Source: an uncultured Selenomonadales bacterium | Lineage (GTDB): Bacteria; Bacillota; Negativicutes; Selenomonadales; Selenomonadaceae | Length of the DNA: 59,796 nt | Direction of reading: 5' to 3' | Assembly (NCBI GenBank): GCA_946408355.1 | Contig: CAMJRX010000011.1 | Coordinates: 1 to 59,796 of the forward strand | In this document: positions 35,513 through 42,947 of the stretch, in pieces | Position numbering within the stretch: the stretch's first letter is position 1 | How the letters are laid out: each line of letters starts with the position of its first letter | Translations under genes and position numbers: made by a program | The notes under the pieces: generated by a model | Databases searched by the model: none | Told to the model about the DNA's origin: nothing | The model's input: only the letters and a program-made list of their open reading frames with translations

Positions 35513-36424
35513 ATGAAAGTGGCATTGATAGACGTGGACAGCCATAATTTCCCGAATTTGGTTTTGATGAAGTTGTCGGCGTGGCATAAGGCTCGTGGAG
35601 ACGAAGTAACCTTGCTGAGCGTGGCAACGGCATTGCAGGAAGAAAATTTAATAGGTAAGTACGACAAAATTTATGGCGCGTGCGTGTTCAGCGGGCATGA
35701 AGAGGTTTTGCGAGCGTTGGAGCTGTGTGGAGTACATTTGGGCGGCACAGGAACGCGCTATCGAGAAATTTTGCCGTATGAAATCGAACACATTATGCCG
35801 GACTATTTGCTCTACGGCATAAAAGGCACGGCGTATGGATTTTTGACGCGAGGTTGTCCGAGAGGTTGCCCGTTTTGCGTCGTCGGAGGAAAGGAAGGTC
35901 GAGCAAGTTACAAAGTGGCAAATATTTCGGAGTGGTGGGGAGGGCAGGAAAATATAAAGTTGTTAGACCCGAATTTACTGGCATGTTCGGAGCATCTTGA
36001 GTTATTGAGGCAGTTGGCAGAAACGGGCGCATATATCGACATCACACAAGGTTTGGACGCGAGATTGCTCACAGAAAAAAATATTTCGCTGATAAACGAG
36101 TTAAAAGTTAAAGCGTTACACTTCGCGTGGGATAATCCGCGAGATAAATCGGTTATGTCGGCATTGATAAAGTTCCGACAACTTTCAAAGATAAAAAATC
36201 ATCGCAAGTTGATTGTTTACGTCCTGTGTAACTATTGGAGCAATCGCGAAGAAGATTTATACCGAATCTATTGGCTTCGTGATAACGGCTTTGACCCCTA
36301 TATCATGGTGTATGACAAGAAAAATGCGCCGAAGGCAGTTACGAAAATGCAGAGGTGGGTCAACAACAAGCGGATTTTCAACGTGGTAAGGCGTTTTGAG
36401 GATTATGACACGCGAATCGGATAA
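35513..36424 (+). CDS. radical SAM protein in the transfer operon
   Basis: This 303-residue radical SAM enzyme has the cluster motif C-x3-C-x2-C at Cys115, Cys119 and Cys122 (TRGCPRGCPFC). The N-terminal domain (VALIDVDSHNFPNLVLMKLS then GDEVTLL) looks like the Rossmann-type B12-binding region found upstream of many radical SAM cores, but no DxHxxG cobalamin motif is seen. The core continues with IDITQGLDARLLTEKNISL and FAWDNPRDKSV. ATG 35513 is chosen over TTG 35507 by spacing from TGAGGCTTG. It lies ten bases after the VirB5-like gene and belongs to the same run. The substrate is unknown; pilin, envelope or nucleic-acid modification are possibilities only. Confidence 0.85.
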   Translation: MKVALIDVDSHNFPNLVLMKLSAWHKARGDEVTLLSVATALQEENLIGKYDKIYGACVFSGHEEVLRALELCGVHLGGTGTRYREILPYEIEHIMPDYLLYGIKGTAYGFLTRGCPRGCPFCVVGGKEGRASYKVANISEWWGGQENIKLLDPNLLACSEHLELLRQLAETGAYIDITQGLDARLLTEKNISLINELKVKALHFAWDNPRDKSVMSALIKFRQLSKIKNHRKLIVYVLCNYWSNREEDLYRIYWLRDNGFDPYIMVYDKKNAPKAVTKMQRWVNNKRIFNVVRRFEDYDTRIG

Positions 36425-36444
36425 ATTTTTTGGGAAGTGAAAGT

Positions 36445-36897
36445 ATGGAATCAAGAGTAACGGTTCATGCGACTTTAGAGGAAATGGAGCGACTATTTGA
36501 CGACACGAAGGGTGGTTTTCTCGTCAAATATTATGAGCGTACAGAACATCATCAAAATTACGATACATTCAAGGTGATTGTGCGACACGGTGAAGATATT
36601 GGGCGGCAAGACGGCGAAGTTTTTGGTTATCAGTCGTTCATGGACAAGTTTGATAACCTAGAATCAAGATTTTTGAAAAGCGATGGCAATATTTTTCTGG
36701 ATAGAGACATTGACATTGCTCAACAAGGTCTGGAAGGCGGCTTATCGGAGAAAACCGTCGCTAAAGTATTAAAAATCTACGGCTCGTATCAATGCAAGGA
36801 TTCAAAATACGTCCAAGCGTTAATGAAGTCGGACAAAATACGCTCAATCCTGCAAGAACTCAAACAAAAAGAAAATTCTGCCGCAATGTCGCGATAA
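36445..36897 (+). CDS. hypothetical protein at the end of the transfer operon
   Basis: This 150-residue acidic soluble protein is not recognised. Visible features are an early VTVHATLEEMERLFDDTKGG, a strand-rich middle (FKVIVRHGEDIGRQDGEVFG), and a helical second half (LSEKTVAKVLKIYGSYQ, SDKIRSILQELKQKE). ATG 36445 follows GGGAAGTGA; TTG 36430 is an in-frame alternative without an RBS. It is the last plus-strand gene before a bidirectional terminator and the toxin-antitoxin pair. Confidence 0.55.
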   Translation: MESRVTVHATLEEMERLFDDTKGGFLVKYYERTEHHQNYDTFKVIVRHGEDIGRQDGEVFGYQSFMDKFDNLESRFLKSDGNIFLDRDIDIAQQGLEGGLSEKTVAKVLKIYGSYQCKDSKYVQALMKSDKIRSILQELKQKENSAAMSR

Positions 36898-36914
36898 AAA
36901 TTGCATTGAACAGA

Positions 36915-36951
36915 AAAACTCCCTGCTCGAAGGAAATCGGCGGGGAGTTTT
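36915..36951. terminator. bidirectional terminator between converging genes
   Basis: AAAACTCCCTGC at 36915-36926 pairs with GCGGGGAGTTTT at 36940-36951 (one G-T wobble). T-runs on both strands let it serve the plus-strand operon ending at 36897 and the minus-strand toxin gene ending at 36950. Confidence 0.85.
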
Positions 36952-37366
36952 AGTTTTTACTTTCAAGGATAGAAATCATTTGCGCCGGTGTGACGATAAA
37001 ATCTCGAACAGGATAGTGACGTTGGTTGCCTGTAACAAGATAAGCGTCGTTATCTCTCTTTGCCAAAGCGACTTCGTAAAAAATCAAGTCGTCAGGGTCG
37101 GAAAAATTTTCGTCAGACTTTTTCGGAGTAACTTTCATGCCGTAAATCTTGAAAGCTTGCAAAACAACTTGAATAGTCGCGGGATTGAGATGAAATTTGT
37201 CGCGATAAAGCACATCTTCATACTCGATGAGAATATCGTCGCGCAATAACGGAATAATTTTGCCGTCCATAACAGCTTTGATGACTTTAACGGTCGCGGT
37301 ATCAGATTTTTTGGACAGGAGAGCGGAAAGAATGACATTGGTATCAATGACGGCATAAAAAATCAA
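36950..37366 (-). CDS. PIN-domain ribonuclease toxin
   Basis: This 138-residue PIN-domain protein is of the toxin-antitoxin type with the PIN_3 layout. The first acidic residue is Asp8 in AVIDTNVILSALLS, the second Glu48 in ILIEYEDVLYRDKF, and the third cluster is SDPDDLIFYEVAL (residues 89-101), followed by DAYLVTGNQRHYP. Such proteins cleave RNA when not bound by the antitoxin. The start overlaps the antitoxin stop by four bases, the usual coupling. The pair is on the strand opposite to the transfer genes and may stabilise the element. Confidence 0.9.
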   Translation of the reverse strand: MIFYAVIDTNVILSALLSKKSDTATVKVIKAVMDGKIIPLLRDDILIEYEDVLYRDKFHLNPATIQVVLQAFKIYGMKVTPKKSDENFSDPDDLIFYEVALAKRDNDAYLVTGNQRHYPVRDFIVTPAQMISILESKN

Positions 37367-37665
37367 GTGCGCCGCCTTCTTTCGGCGCGAACGGCTGAAA
37401 TTTCTGCGTTGATTTCGTCAAGAGATATTTCTGGCACGTCAGCGGCTTGTTTTCGCAATTCTTCAAAAGCGTGCCAAGCTTCGGCTCTCGAAATTGCAGG
37501 TTCGGGCAATTTTGCGCTGAAAGGCAATCCACGTTCGATTTTACTGCGAATTAGGAACATACGGAGCGCGGTCGTTAAATCCATGCCGAGCGATTCATAA
37601 ATTTCGGCGACTTCCTCCCGTAAATTTTTATCAATGGAGAATTGAACAAGAACTTGCTCTGCCAT
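37363..37665 (-). CDS. RelB/DinJ-type antitoxin
   Basis: This 100-residue antitoxin begins with a ribbon-helix-helix domain of the RelB/DinJ family: VLVQFSIDKNLREEVAEIYE, then LGMDLTTALRMFLIRS and the family-typical ERGLPF. The acidic C-terminus (PEISLDEINAEISAV) probably wraps the toxin. On the minus strand GAAGGTGA precedes ATG 37665, preferred over GTG 37671. RelB/DinJ antitoxins usually partner RelE-type toxins; pairing with a PIN_3 toxin is less usual but known. The dimer probably represses its own promoter. Confidence 0.9.
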   Translation of the reverse strand: MAEQVLVQFSIDKNLREEVAEIYESLGMDLTTALRMFLIRSKIERGLPFSAKLPEPAISRAEAWHAFEELRKQAADVPEISLDEINAEISAVRAERRRRT

Positions 37666-37690
37666 AATCACTTCACCTTCTTTGAATCAA

Positions 37691-37696
37691 ATTATA
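37691..37696 (-). promoter_or_regulatory. -10 element of the toxin-antitoxin operon
   Basis: On the minus strand TATAAT is preceded by TG one base upstream (TGTTATAAT), an extended -10. It lies about 26 bases upstream of the antitoxin start. No clear -35 is seen at 17 bases. It diverges from promoter module copy 6. Confidence 0.6.
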
Positions 37697-37715
37697 ACAC
37701 ATGGTCACAGATAAA

Positions 37716-37760
37716 AAAGCAAAAAAATAAGAATTTGAGAGCGGCTACGTGTGCAATAAT
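37716..37760 (+). promoter_or_regulatory. promoter-like module, copy 6 (upstream of relaxase)
   Basis: This is copy 6 of the module: AAAGCAAAAAAATAAGAA from 37716, TTGAGA at 37735-37740, 14 bases, then AATAAT at 37755-37760 (A where the other copies have T). The relaxase ATG is about 20 bases further on. Confidence 0.6.
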
Positions 37761-37781
37761 GACGCTAAGGAGGTTTGAGAC

Positions 37782-38642
37782 ATGTATTTTCAACATCTAC
37801 AAGCCAAAAAGGTGAAGTTGAACGATTTAGCGACTATGCAACATTACTTGGTAACTCAAGAGTCGCGGTCGGAGATGAATCACTCAATCAAGGATTTAAG
37901 TCCGGCAAAATTAAGCAGTCGTGTCAAAGCAAGAATCGCGCAACTTCATTTGAAAAGGCGTCCGCGTTCCGATGCCGTCGGTATTGAAGATATTATGGTC
38001 GGCACATCTGCGGAATTTATGCAAAACATTAGAGTGGATTTACGGGAACGATATTTTTCCGACGCGCTTCACTTTTTCCAAAATTATTACGGCAAGGAAA
38101 ACGTCTTGTACTGTCAATATCATCTCGGCGAAGACAATCCCCATATTCACATCGGAATTATTCCGGTAACACCTGACGGGCGACTTTCCGCTAAAAGTTT
38201 GTTCACGCCTAAATCGCTTGAAATTTTACAAAGTGTATTTCACAGAGAAGTATCAGCGAAATATGGGCTTATGCGCGGCGATTATCACGTACGGCAGTTT
38301 CTCGAATTGTGTAACTTCAAAATTGAGCAACTGAAATTGAAACTTGAAGTAATGGCGGAAAATTTAGAACTCACTGCTCTCAATCAAAAAGAACTGCAAA
38401 GAATATCAGCGGTAGCGAAGTCGAAAACGTTTTTAGGAGCTGATAACGTCGAATATGTGGAATTGCCCATTGCCGATTATCAAAAGTTGTTGCAGATGGC
38501 GCACGAGAGCATAAAAGTCAGAGCCATGATTCATAAATTCCAATGTGAATTCGAGGAATGTAAAAAAGAAATCACGACACTCCGCATTTTAATTGAACAG
38601 TTGCGAAAAGATTATTCGTTAATGGCAAAAAATGTTGGTTGA
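37782..38642 (+). CDS. mobV: MobV (Pre/Mob) family relaxase
   Basis: This 286-residue relaxase is of the MobV/Pre family, which nicks the transfer origin and pilots the strand. The diagnostic metal-site motif reads YHLGEDNPHIHIGIIPVT, with His114, Glu117, Pro120, His121 and His123, followed by DGRLSAKSLFTP as in Pre/Mob proteins. The N-terminal MNHSIKDLSPAKL segment corresponds to the conserved N-terminal region. The C-terminus is a coiled coil (about 175-280). It is shorter than typical MobV proteins, which are often 400-500 residues. TAAGGAGG precedes the ATG. It is unusual as partner of a diderm VirB/Trb system. Confidence 0.9.
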   Translation: MYFQHLQAKKVKLNDLATMQHYLVTQESRSEMNHSIKDLSPAKLSSRVKARIAQLHLKRRPRSDAVGIEDIMVGTSAEFMQNIRVDLRERYFSDALHFFQNYYGKENVLYCQYHLGEDNPHIHIGIIPVTPDGRLSAKSLFTPKSLEILQSVFHREVSAKYGLMRGDYHVRQFLELCNFKIEQLKLKLEVMAENLELTALNQKELQRISAVAKSKTFLGADNVEYVELPIADYQKLLQMAHESIKVRAMIHKFQCEFEECKKEITTLRILIEQLRKDYSLMAKNVG

Positions 38643-38663
38643 AAAAGTATTGGAGCAAAAACT

Positions 38664-41294
38664 ATGAGTAAGAAGAAAAATTCGGTCGAATATGACTTGT
38701 TCGCCGACTTCGGAGCGGTAGATGAAGGCAATATTATCGCCGGAGCGGTCAGGCAAGCGGTAGCGGAAACTCAAAACCATGAGCCGGAGAAAAAATCGCA
38801 GAAGATAGAAGATTTCGGAGAAAAAATCGGCGGAGCGCGAAAAGATTTGTACGCGGCTTATTGCGACTTGATTAGGGTAGCAGTAGAAACCGAAGTCGAA
38901 GGCGTTCCGTTGTCGAAATCGTTTCCTTCGCCGAATTACAAAAAACTTTTGGAGAGCGGCGTAGAAAGCTGGAAGGTCGACGCAGTACGGGCATTGCGCG
39001 ACGCTATTCCGCTCAAGCCGCGAAAATATTCGTGGTTGATAAGAGAATGGGCGGAAAAAGTAAGCATCCTGCGTGATATGTCGGTCGATGTACTCGAAAA
39101 CAAATGGACAGCTGAAGAATTCGCCTCCGAACTCGAAAAGATGAAAACACACGAGTCCGAATACAGCCACACACTGCGAGACAGCAAATCCGTCGCACAA
39201 CATGTAGAAGATTCCATGCTGATTTACAAAATCATGGGACACGAGCAAGATTGTTCGGCATTGGCATTTGCCGAATTGGAAAAATACGATTACGGTTACT
39301 CCGAAGACCGAAAAATCGAATTGCGAGAAATGCACGGGGCTTACAGATACAGAGTTCTTGGCTACGGCGCGACAAAATCCGACGCGATAGAGCGATACAA
39401 GAATCAAGACCGTCATCAAGAAAAAACGCCGCGCACAAAGAAAAATCCGTTCAAAATTTACAGCTGGAAGTACAGCAATTATTATTTTATCGGTTGCAAG
39501 GTCGGGCGCGACTATGTTGAGATACAATCGCCGTTTGAAAAAGTGGAGGAAGCCTCTGCCTATTTGAATTCGCACATGGAAGAGCTGGAAGAAAAATTGG
39601 AAAAATATCGCGAAATTCCATACGAGCGCGAGGCTCAAAACACTCCGCGAACAGGCGAATTAAAGCGTACAGGCGACGTAACGCCGGAACAATTTCAAGA
39701 GACATTCGGTTTTCGAGGCGTTGAGTTTGGCACGTGGGTCGAAAACAAAAATCGGCAAGAAAATTTGAACAATGCCTACGACGCTTTAACGGATATGGCA
39801 GAGGCATTGAATTTGCCGCCGCGAGCGTTATCGCTGAACGGTTCATTGGGGCTGGCGTTTGGAGCACGAGGCAGGGGCGGCAAAAATGCGCCGCTTGCCC
39901 ATTATGAGCCGGTGAAAGTTGTCATCAATCTGACAAAAAATAAAGGTTCGGGAAGTCTCGGTCACGAGTGGTTTCATAGCGTCGATAATTACTTCGGCAG
40001 GAAAGAAAAAAATTCTGCGACGGCGATGATTACCCACAGCACGCAGGAGAAAAATCCGCAAAATGTCAGTGCAGAGGTCATGGAAGGCTTTCGGCTGGTT
40101 CAAGATGTAATAAATCAAAGCGGCTTAGCTGAACGGTGCAAAAATCTCGACAAGCGCAGGGAAAAGGACTACTGGACTTTGCCCGAAGAAATGATGGCTC
40201 GTGCTTTTGAGGTTTACTTGAAAGAGAAATTGAAAGCGCGGGGGATTCAAAACGATTATCTAGTAAATTATCGTTCGGACGAGTCATGGACAAAGGCTTC
40301 CGAAAGCGGCTTCAAAATGGACAACACTTATCCTTATCCGACGGCGACAGAAATCGCAGACATAAAGGCGGCGTTCGATTTTCTTTTTGATTCGATTCGA
40401 TTTAAGTCACACGACGAGAACTATGAGCTTTATTCGGCGTCAACGGCAGATATTCGCGAGTGTATGAAAAATTCGCGCTTACTTTTCGATAGGGAATTAA
40501 CTTTTGAGCAAACTGCCTTGCAAAAGATGAGCGAAGAAGTTTTTGGTATCGACGTGAAATATTTCGAGGGTGCGCCCGAATTGCACGGCAGATTTGACGA
40601 CGACCGTGACATCATTTATCTAAACGGGAAGTCGGAAACGTCGCTGGACTGGGCATTTTGGCATGAGGCATTTCACGTGATGAAAAAGCATGAACCGGAA
40701 CTTTACGACGATATTCTCACTCATGTTGAACGTCACGAGATTTTTACCAGTCAGCAAATAGAAAACTATCGCAAGGCGGTCAAGCAACCGAAAATGAGCA
40801 AGACAAAGGCAATGGAAGAAATGCTAGCCGATGCTTTCGCCGATATGAAGACCGGTCGGCGCGTCATTGAGGAAATTTCAAAAGAAAATCGGAGTCTCGC
40901 GGACAAATTGGCTACATTCACTCAAAAGTTGCTGAACGGCGTTAAAAAATTTTTCAAAGCAAAGGAAGTGCGGGAAAAATATCCGTCAGTTACTTTGACA
41001 AGTAAGCAGTTCAAAGATTTTGTGACGCGAGTGGACGAAAATATTTGCAGTATGCAAGCGGGCAAGTCAAAGAACTCGACGGGCTACAAAATTTTGGTAA
41101 CTGCGCCCCATTCGCCGTATCAATATGCTCCGACAAAACAAAAACGATTCGACATTGACTCGGCGAAAGAATTAGCTAAAAAATATTCATCGGATTCCGT
41201 TCAGCAAGCTATACAAGAACTAAGTCCGCTTGGTCGCAAAAATAAAACTTACGGCAAAGAGATTATGCAGGAAGTCAGAGCTTGCGGGAGGTGA
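38664..41294 (+). CDS. LPD1-type mobile-element protein with two zincin motifs
   Basis: This 876-residue cytoplasmic protein is of the large-polyvalent-protein type found on phages and conjugative elements. Residues about 365-450 match the LPD1 domain (ALNLPPRALSLNGSLGLAFGA, then GSGSLGHEWFHSVDNYFG) with an HExxH zinc motif at His434, Glu435 and His438. A second zincin-like site lies at His667-His671 (WHEAFHVMKKHEPEL), in a region resembling peptidases attached to ArdC-like proteins. The N-terminal 350 residues are helical and of unknown fold. It follows the relaxase by 21 bases, so it may enter the recipient with the DNA or act in antirestriction. That is inference. Confidence 0.75.
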   Translation: MSKKKNSVEYDLFADFGAVDEGNIIAGAVRQAVAETQNHEPEKKSQKIEDFGEKIGGARKDLYAAYCDLIRVAVETEVEGVPLSKSFPSPNYKKLLESGVESWKVDAVRALRDAIPLKPRKYSWLIREWAEKVSILRDMSVDVLENKWTAEEFASELEKMKTHESEYSHTLRDSKSVAQHVEDSMLIYKIMGHEQDCSALAFAELEKYDYGYSEDRKIELREMHGAYRYRVLGYGATKSDAIERYKNQDRHQEKTPRTKKNPFKIYSWKYSNYYFIGCKVGRDYVEIQSPFEKVEEASAYLNSHMEELEEKLEKYREIPYEREAQNTPRTGELKRTGDVTPEQFQETFGFRGVEFGTWVENKNRQENLNNAYDALTDMAEALNLPPRALSLNGSLGLAFGARGRGGKNAPLAHYEPVKVVINLTKNKGSGSLGHEWFHSVDNYFGRKEKNSATAMITHSTQEKNPQNVSAEVMEGFRLVQDVINQSGLAERCKNLDKRREKDYWTLPEEMMARAFEVYLKEKLKARGIQNDYLVNYRSDESWTKASESGFKMDNTYPYPTATEIADIKAAFDFLFDSIRFKSHDENYELYSASTADIRECMKNSRLLFDRELTFEQTALQKMSEEVFGIDVKYFEGAPELHGRFDDDRDIIYLNGKSETSLDWAFWHEAFHVMKKHEPELYDDILTHVERHEIFTSQQIENYRKAVKQPKMSKTKAMEEMLADAFADMKTGRRVIEEISKENRSLADKLATFTQKLLNGVKKFFKAKEVREKYPSVTLTSKQFKDFVTRVDENICSMQAGKSKNSTGYKILVTAPHSPYQYAPTKQKRFDIDSAKELAKKYSSDSVQQAIQELSPLGRKNKTYGKEIMQEVRACGR

Positions 41295-41299
41295 AAATT

Positions 41300-41587
41300 T
41301 TGGAGGAAAAATTTTGCGGAGTATGGGGTCATTTGCGCGAAAAATATCTTAAGGCGAATAAGCCTGTATTGTATGATTTTCTCGTTGAAAAAGGCGAACT
41401 TGAAGAGTATTTAACGGGTTATCAAGACGCCTATTCTAATCGCGCCGAAAAAATGGCTGAAAAACTGGCGGCAGAGCGTGGCGTCAATGCTGAACTCTAC
41501 GAAAGTGACCCGCTTGAGTGGATTCTGGCAACGGAGAAAATTCAAGAAGAAGTTCATGACGCGTTGGAAAAGGAAATTCAGCAGTAA
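41300..41587 (+). CDS. TnpV-like small protein, second copy
   Basis: This 95-residue protein is a diverged relative of the 3073-3375 product: GVWGHLREKYLKANKPVLYD, then LEEYLTGYQDAY, AAERGVNAELYESDPLEWI and a helical end. TTG 41300 follows GGGAGGTG at six bases, and the GGGAGGTG itself contains the stop region of the preceding gene; TTG 41282 is less likely. Function unknown. The two copies lie near opposite ends of the recognised element. Confidence 0.68.
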   Translation: MEEKFCGVWGHLREKYLKANKPVLYDFLVEKGELEEYLTGYQDAYSNRAEKMAEKLAAERGVNAELYESDPLEWILATEKIQEEVHDALEKEIQQ

Positions 41588-41589
41588 CA

Positions 41590-41630
41590 AAAAAATTGGT
41601 CATTCCTATCGGGAATACGACCAATTTTTT
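41590..41630. terminator. strong rho-independent terminator
   Basis: AAAAAATTGGTC at 41590-41601 pairs perfectly with GACCAATTTTTT at 41619-41630, with an inner ATTCC/GGAAT stem. It starts three bases after the TnpV-like stop and could work in both directions. It closes the relaxase operon. Confidence 0.92.
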
Positions 41631-41650
41631 ATTGCGCCAAAGAGTTAGAA

Positions 41651-41679
41651 TTGTCCAATGGGTTACTTTGTGATAAAAT
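41651..41679 (+). promoter_or_regulatory. sigma-70-type promoter of the Rpn-family gene
   Basis: TTGTCC at 41651-41656, a 17-base spacer, and TAAAAT at 41674-41679 with TG at the extended -10 position (TGATAAAAT). This ordinary promoter differs clearly from the six-copy module, which marks a change of control at this point. Confidence 0.75.
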
Positions 41680-41702
41680 TTAAAGAAAAAGGAGAGTGAG
41701 CC

Positions 41703-42725
41703 ATGAAAATAAGCAAAACAGCATACGACGACGCATTTCGCACTTTGCTAAACGATTGTAGCGAACTTATCATTCCGGTAGTAAATGAAGTCTTCGGCGA
41801 GCATTATTCCGGTAAGGAAAAAATTATTTTCGGCGTCAACGAGCATTTTTTAAGTCAAGATGTGGACAACGTAAAAAAAATTATCACAGATTCCAGCTTT
41901 GTCATCATTGATTCAGACGGAGTGCAAAAAAGATACCACATAGAATGTCAATCGACAGCTGATGACAGTATGCTTGTGCGAATATTCGAGTACGACGCGC
42001 AAATCGCCTTAGATAGCGGAAATATCGTCGATAACGTACTGACAGTGACGTTTCCAAATTCGGCAGTTATATTTCTGCGCCATAGTGGAAAGACGCCAAA
42101 CGAAATGCGAATCCGCATGATAACGCCGGGCGGCATGACAGAATATCTCGTTCCCGTTGTTAAGGTGCAAAAGTACAATCTGGAAGAAATATTCAGTAAG
42201 AGACTGTTGTTTTTTATCCCGTTTTATATCTTCAGCCACGAAAAATATTTTCCGGAATATGAGAGCAACGAAGTCAAGCTCCAAAAGTTGTGTGAGGAGT
42301 ACAGTAACATCAGGTTAAAACTTGACGACTTGCAGAAGGCAGGAGAAGTCAGCGAATTTACAAAAAGTGCGGTTTGCACGATGACCAATCATGTGCTGGC
42401 ATTGATAGCGCAAAATTATCACAGAGTTGAAAAAGGAGTGAAAGACGTTATGCGGGGAAAAATTTTGGATTATGAGGCGAAAACAATTCGGAACAAAGCT
42501 ATCGCTGAGGGCAGAGCTGAGGGCAGAGCTGAAGGCAAAGCTGAAGGCAAAGCTGAAGGCAAAGCCGAAGGTATCGCGGAAACTATGGCAAAAGTTAAAG
42601 CGGAAACCGAAGAACGAGCCAAAGATATGCTCCGCGACAAAATGACTTTACCGCTGGTGGAAAAGTACACGCATCTGCCAATGCCGCGTATCGAGGAATT
42701 AGCTCGCGGCTTAGGGCTACTCTGA
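41703..42725 (+). CDS. Rpn-family PD-(D/E)XK nuclease / putative transposase
   Basis: This 340-residue protein is of the Rpn/YhgA-like PDDEXK family, often annotated as recombination-promoting nuclease or putative transposase. The N-terminus (KTAYDDAFRTLLNDCSELII) is followed by the nuclease core, with YHIECQSTADDSMLVRIFEYD carrying the E-x-Q variant of the catalytic motif. Near residues 268-291 is a run of four-residue units (AEGR, AEGK) encoded by 12-bp repeats, a common feature of this family. The C-terminal MPRIEELARGLGL is a typical ending. AAAGGAGAGTGAG precedes the ATG. It has its own promoter and terminator, so it is an independent unit. Confidence 0.85.
   Translation: MKISKTAYDDAFRTLLNDCSELIIPVVNEVFGEHYSGKEKIIFGVNEHFLSQDVDNVKKIITDSSFVIIDSDGVQKRYHIECQSTADDSMLVRIFEYDAQIALDSGNIVDNVLTVTFPNSAVIFLRHSGKTPNEMRIRMITPGGMTEYLVPVVKVQKYNLEEIFSKRLLFFIPFYIFSHEKYFPEYESNEVKLQKLCEEYSNIRLKLDDLQKAGEVSEFTKSAVCTMTNHVLALIAQNYHRVEKGVKDVMRGKILDYEAKTIRNKAIAEGRAEGRAEGKAEGKAEGKAEGIAETMAKVKAETEERAKDMLRDKMTLPLVEKYTHLPMPRIEELARGLGLL
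42504..42575 (+). repeat. 12-bp tandem repeat, six units
   Basis: Units are GCTGAGGGCAGA twice, GCTGAAGGCAAA three times and GCCGAAGGTATC once. They encode the Ala-Glu-Gly-Arg/Lys units of the Rpn-family protein. As the unit is a multiple of three, slippage would change length without changing frame. Confidence 0.9.
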
Positions 42726-42749
42726 TTCTAAACATCGCAAAAAAAATTC

Positions 42750-42776
42750 AGTCTCGGCTACGGTCGAGGCTTTTTT
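42750..42776 (+). terminator. rho-independent terminator after the Rpn-family gene
   Basis: AGTCTCG at 42750-42756 pairs with CGAGGCT at 42765-42771 (one wobble), followed by six T. Confidence 0.8.
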
Positions 42777-42849
42777 GTTGCCTAAGCAACATACCAATCA
42801 AAAAGTGTAGCGATTTTGGCAAAAAGTGGTCAACCCAAAAACTTGCTCT

Positions 42850-42860
42850 TGTGATAAAAT
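42850..42860 (+). promoter_or_regulatory. extended -10 element upstream of the giant gene
   Basis: TTGTGATAAAAT has the -10 hexamer TAAAAT at 42855-42860 with an extended TG, the same form as the Rpn-gene promoter. No good -35 lies 17 bases upstream. The leader to the giant gene's ATG would be about 80 bases. Confidence 0.45.
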
Positions 42861-42947
42861 ATCTACTAGCTATAAACAAAATTGGGGGATGATTCCGTTG
42901 GAATAGTGGAAAATGATTTCAACTACCGAGGCAAGGAGGCTCTCATC

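Noticed and set aside
41703-42725. Intact DD-E transposase or insertion sequence
   Set aside because: The protein is PD-(D/E)XK/Rpn-like, no terminal inverted repeats or target duplications were seen, and it has its own promoter and terminator.
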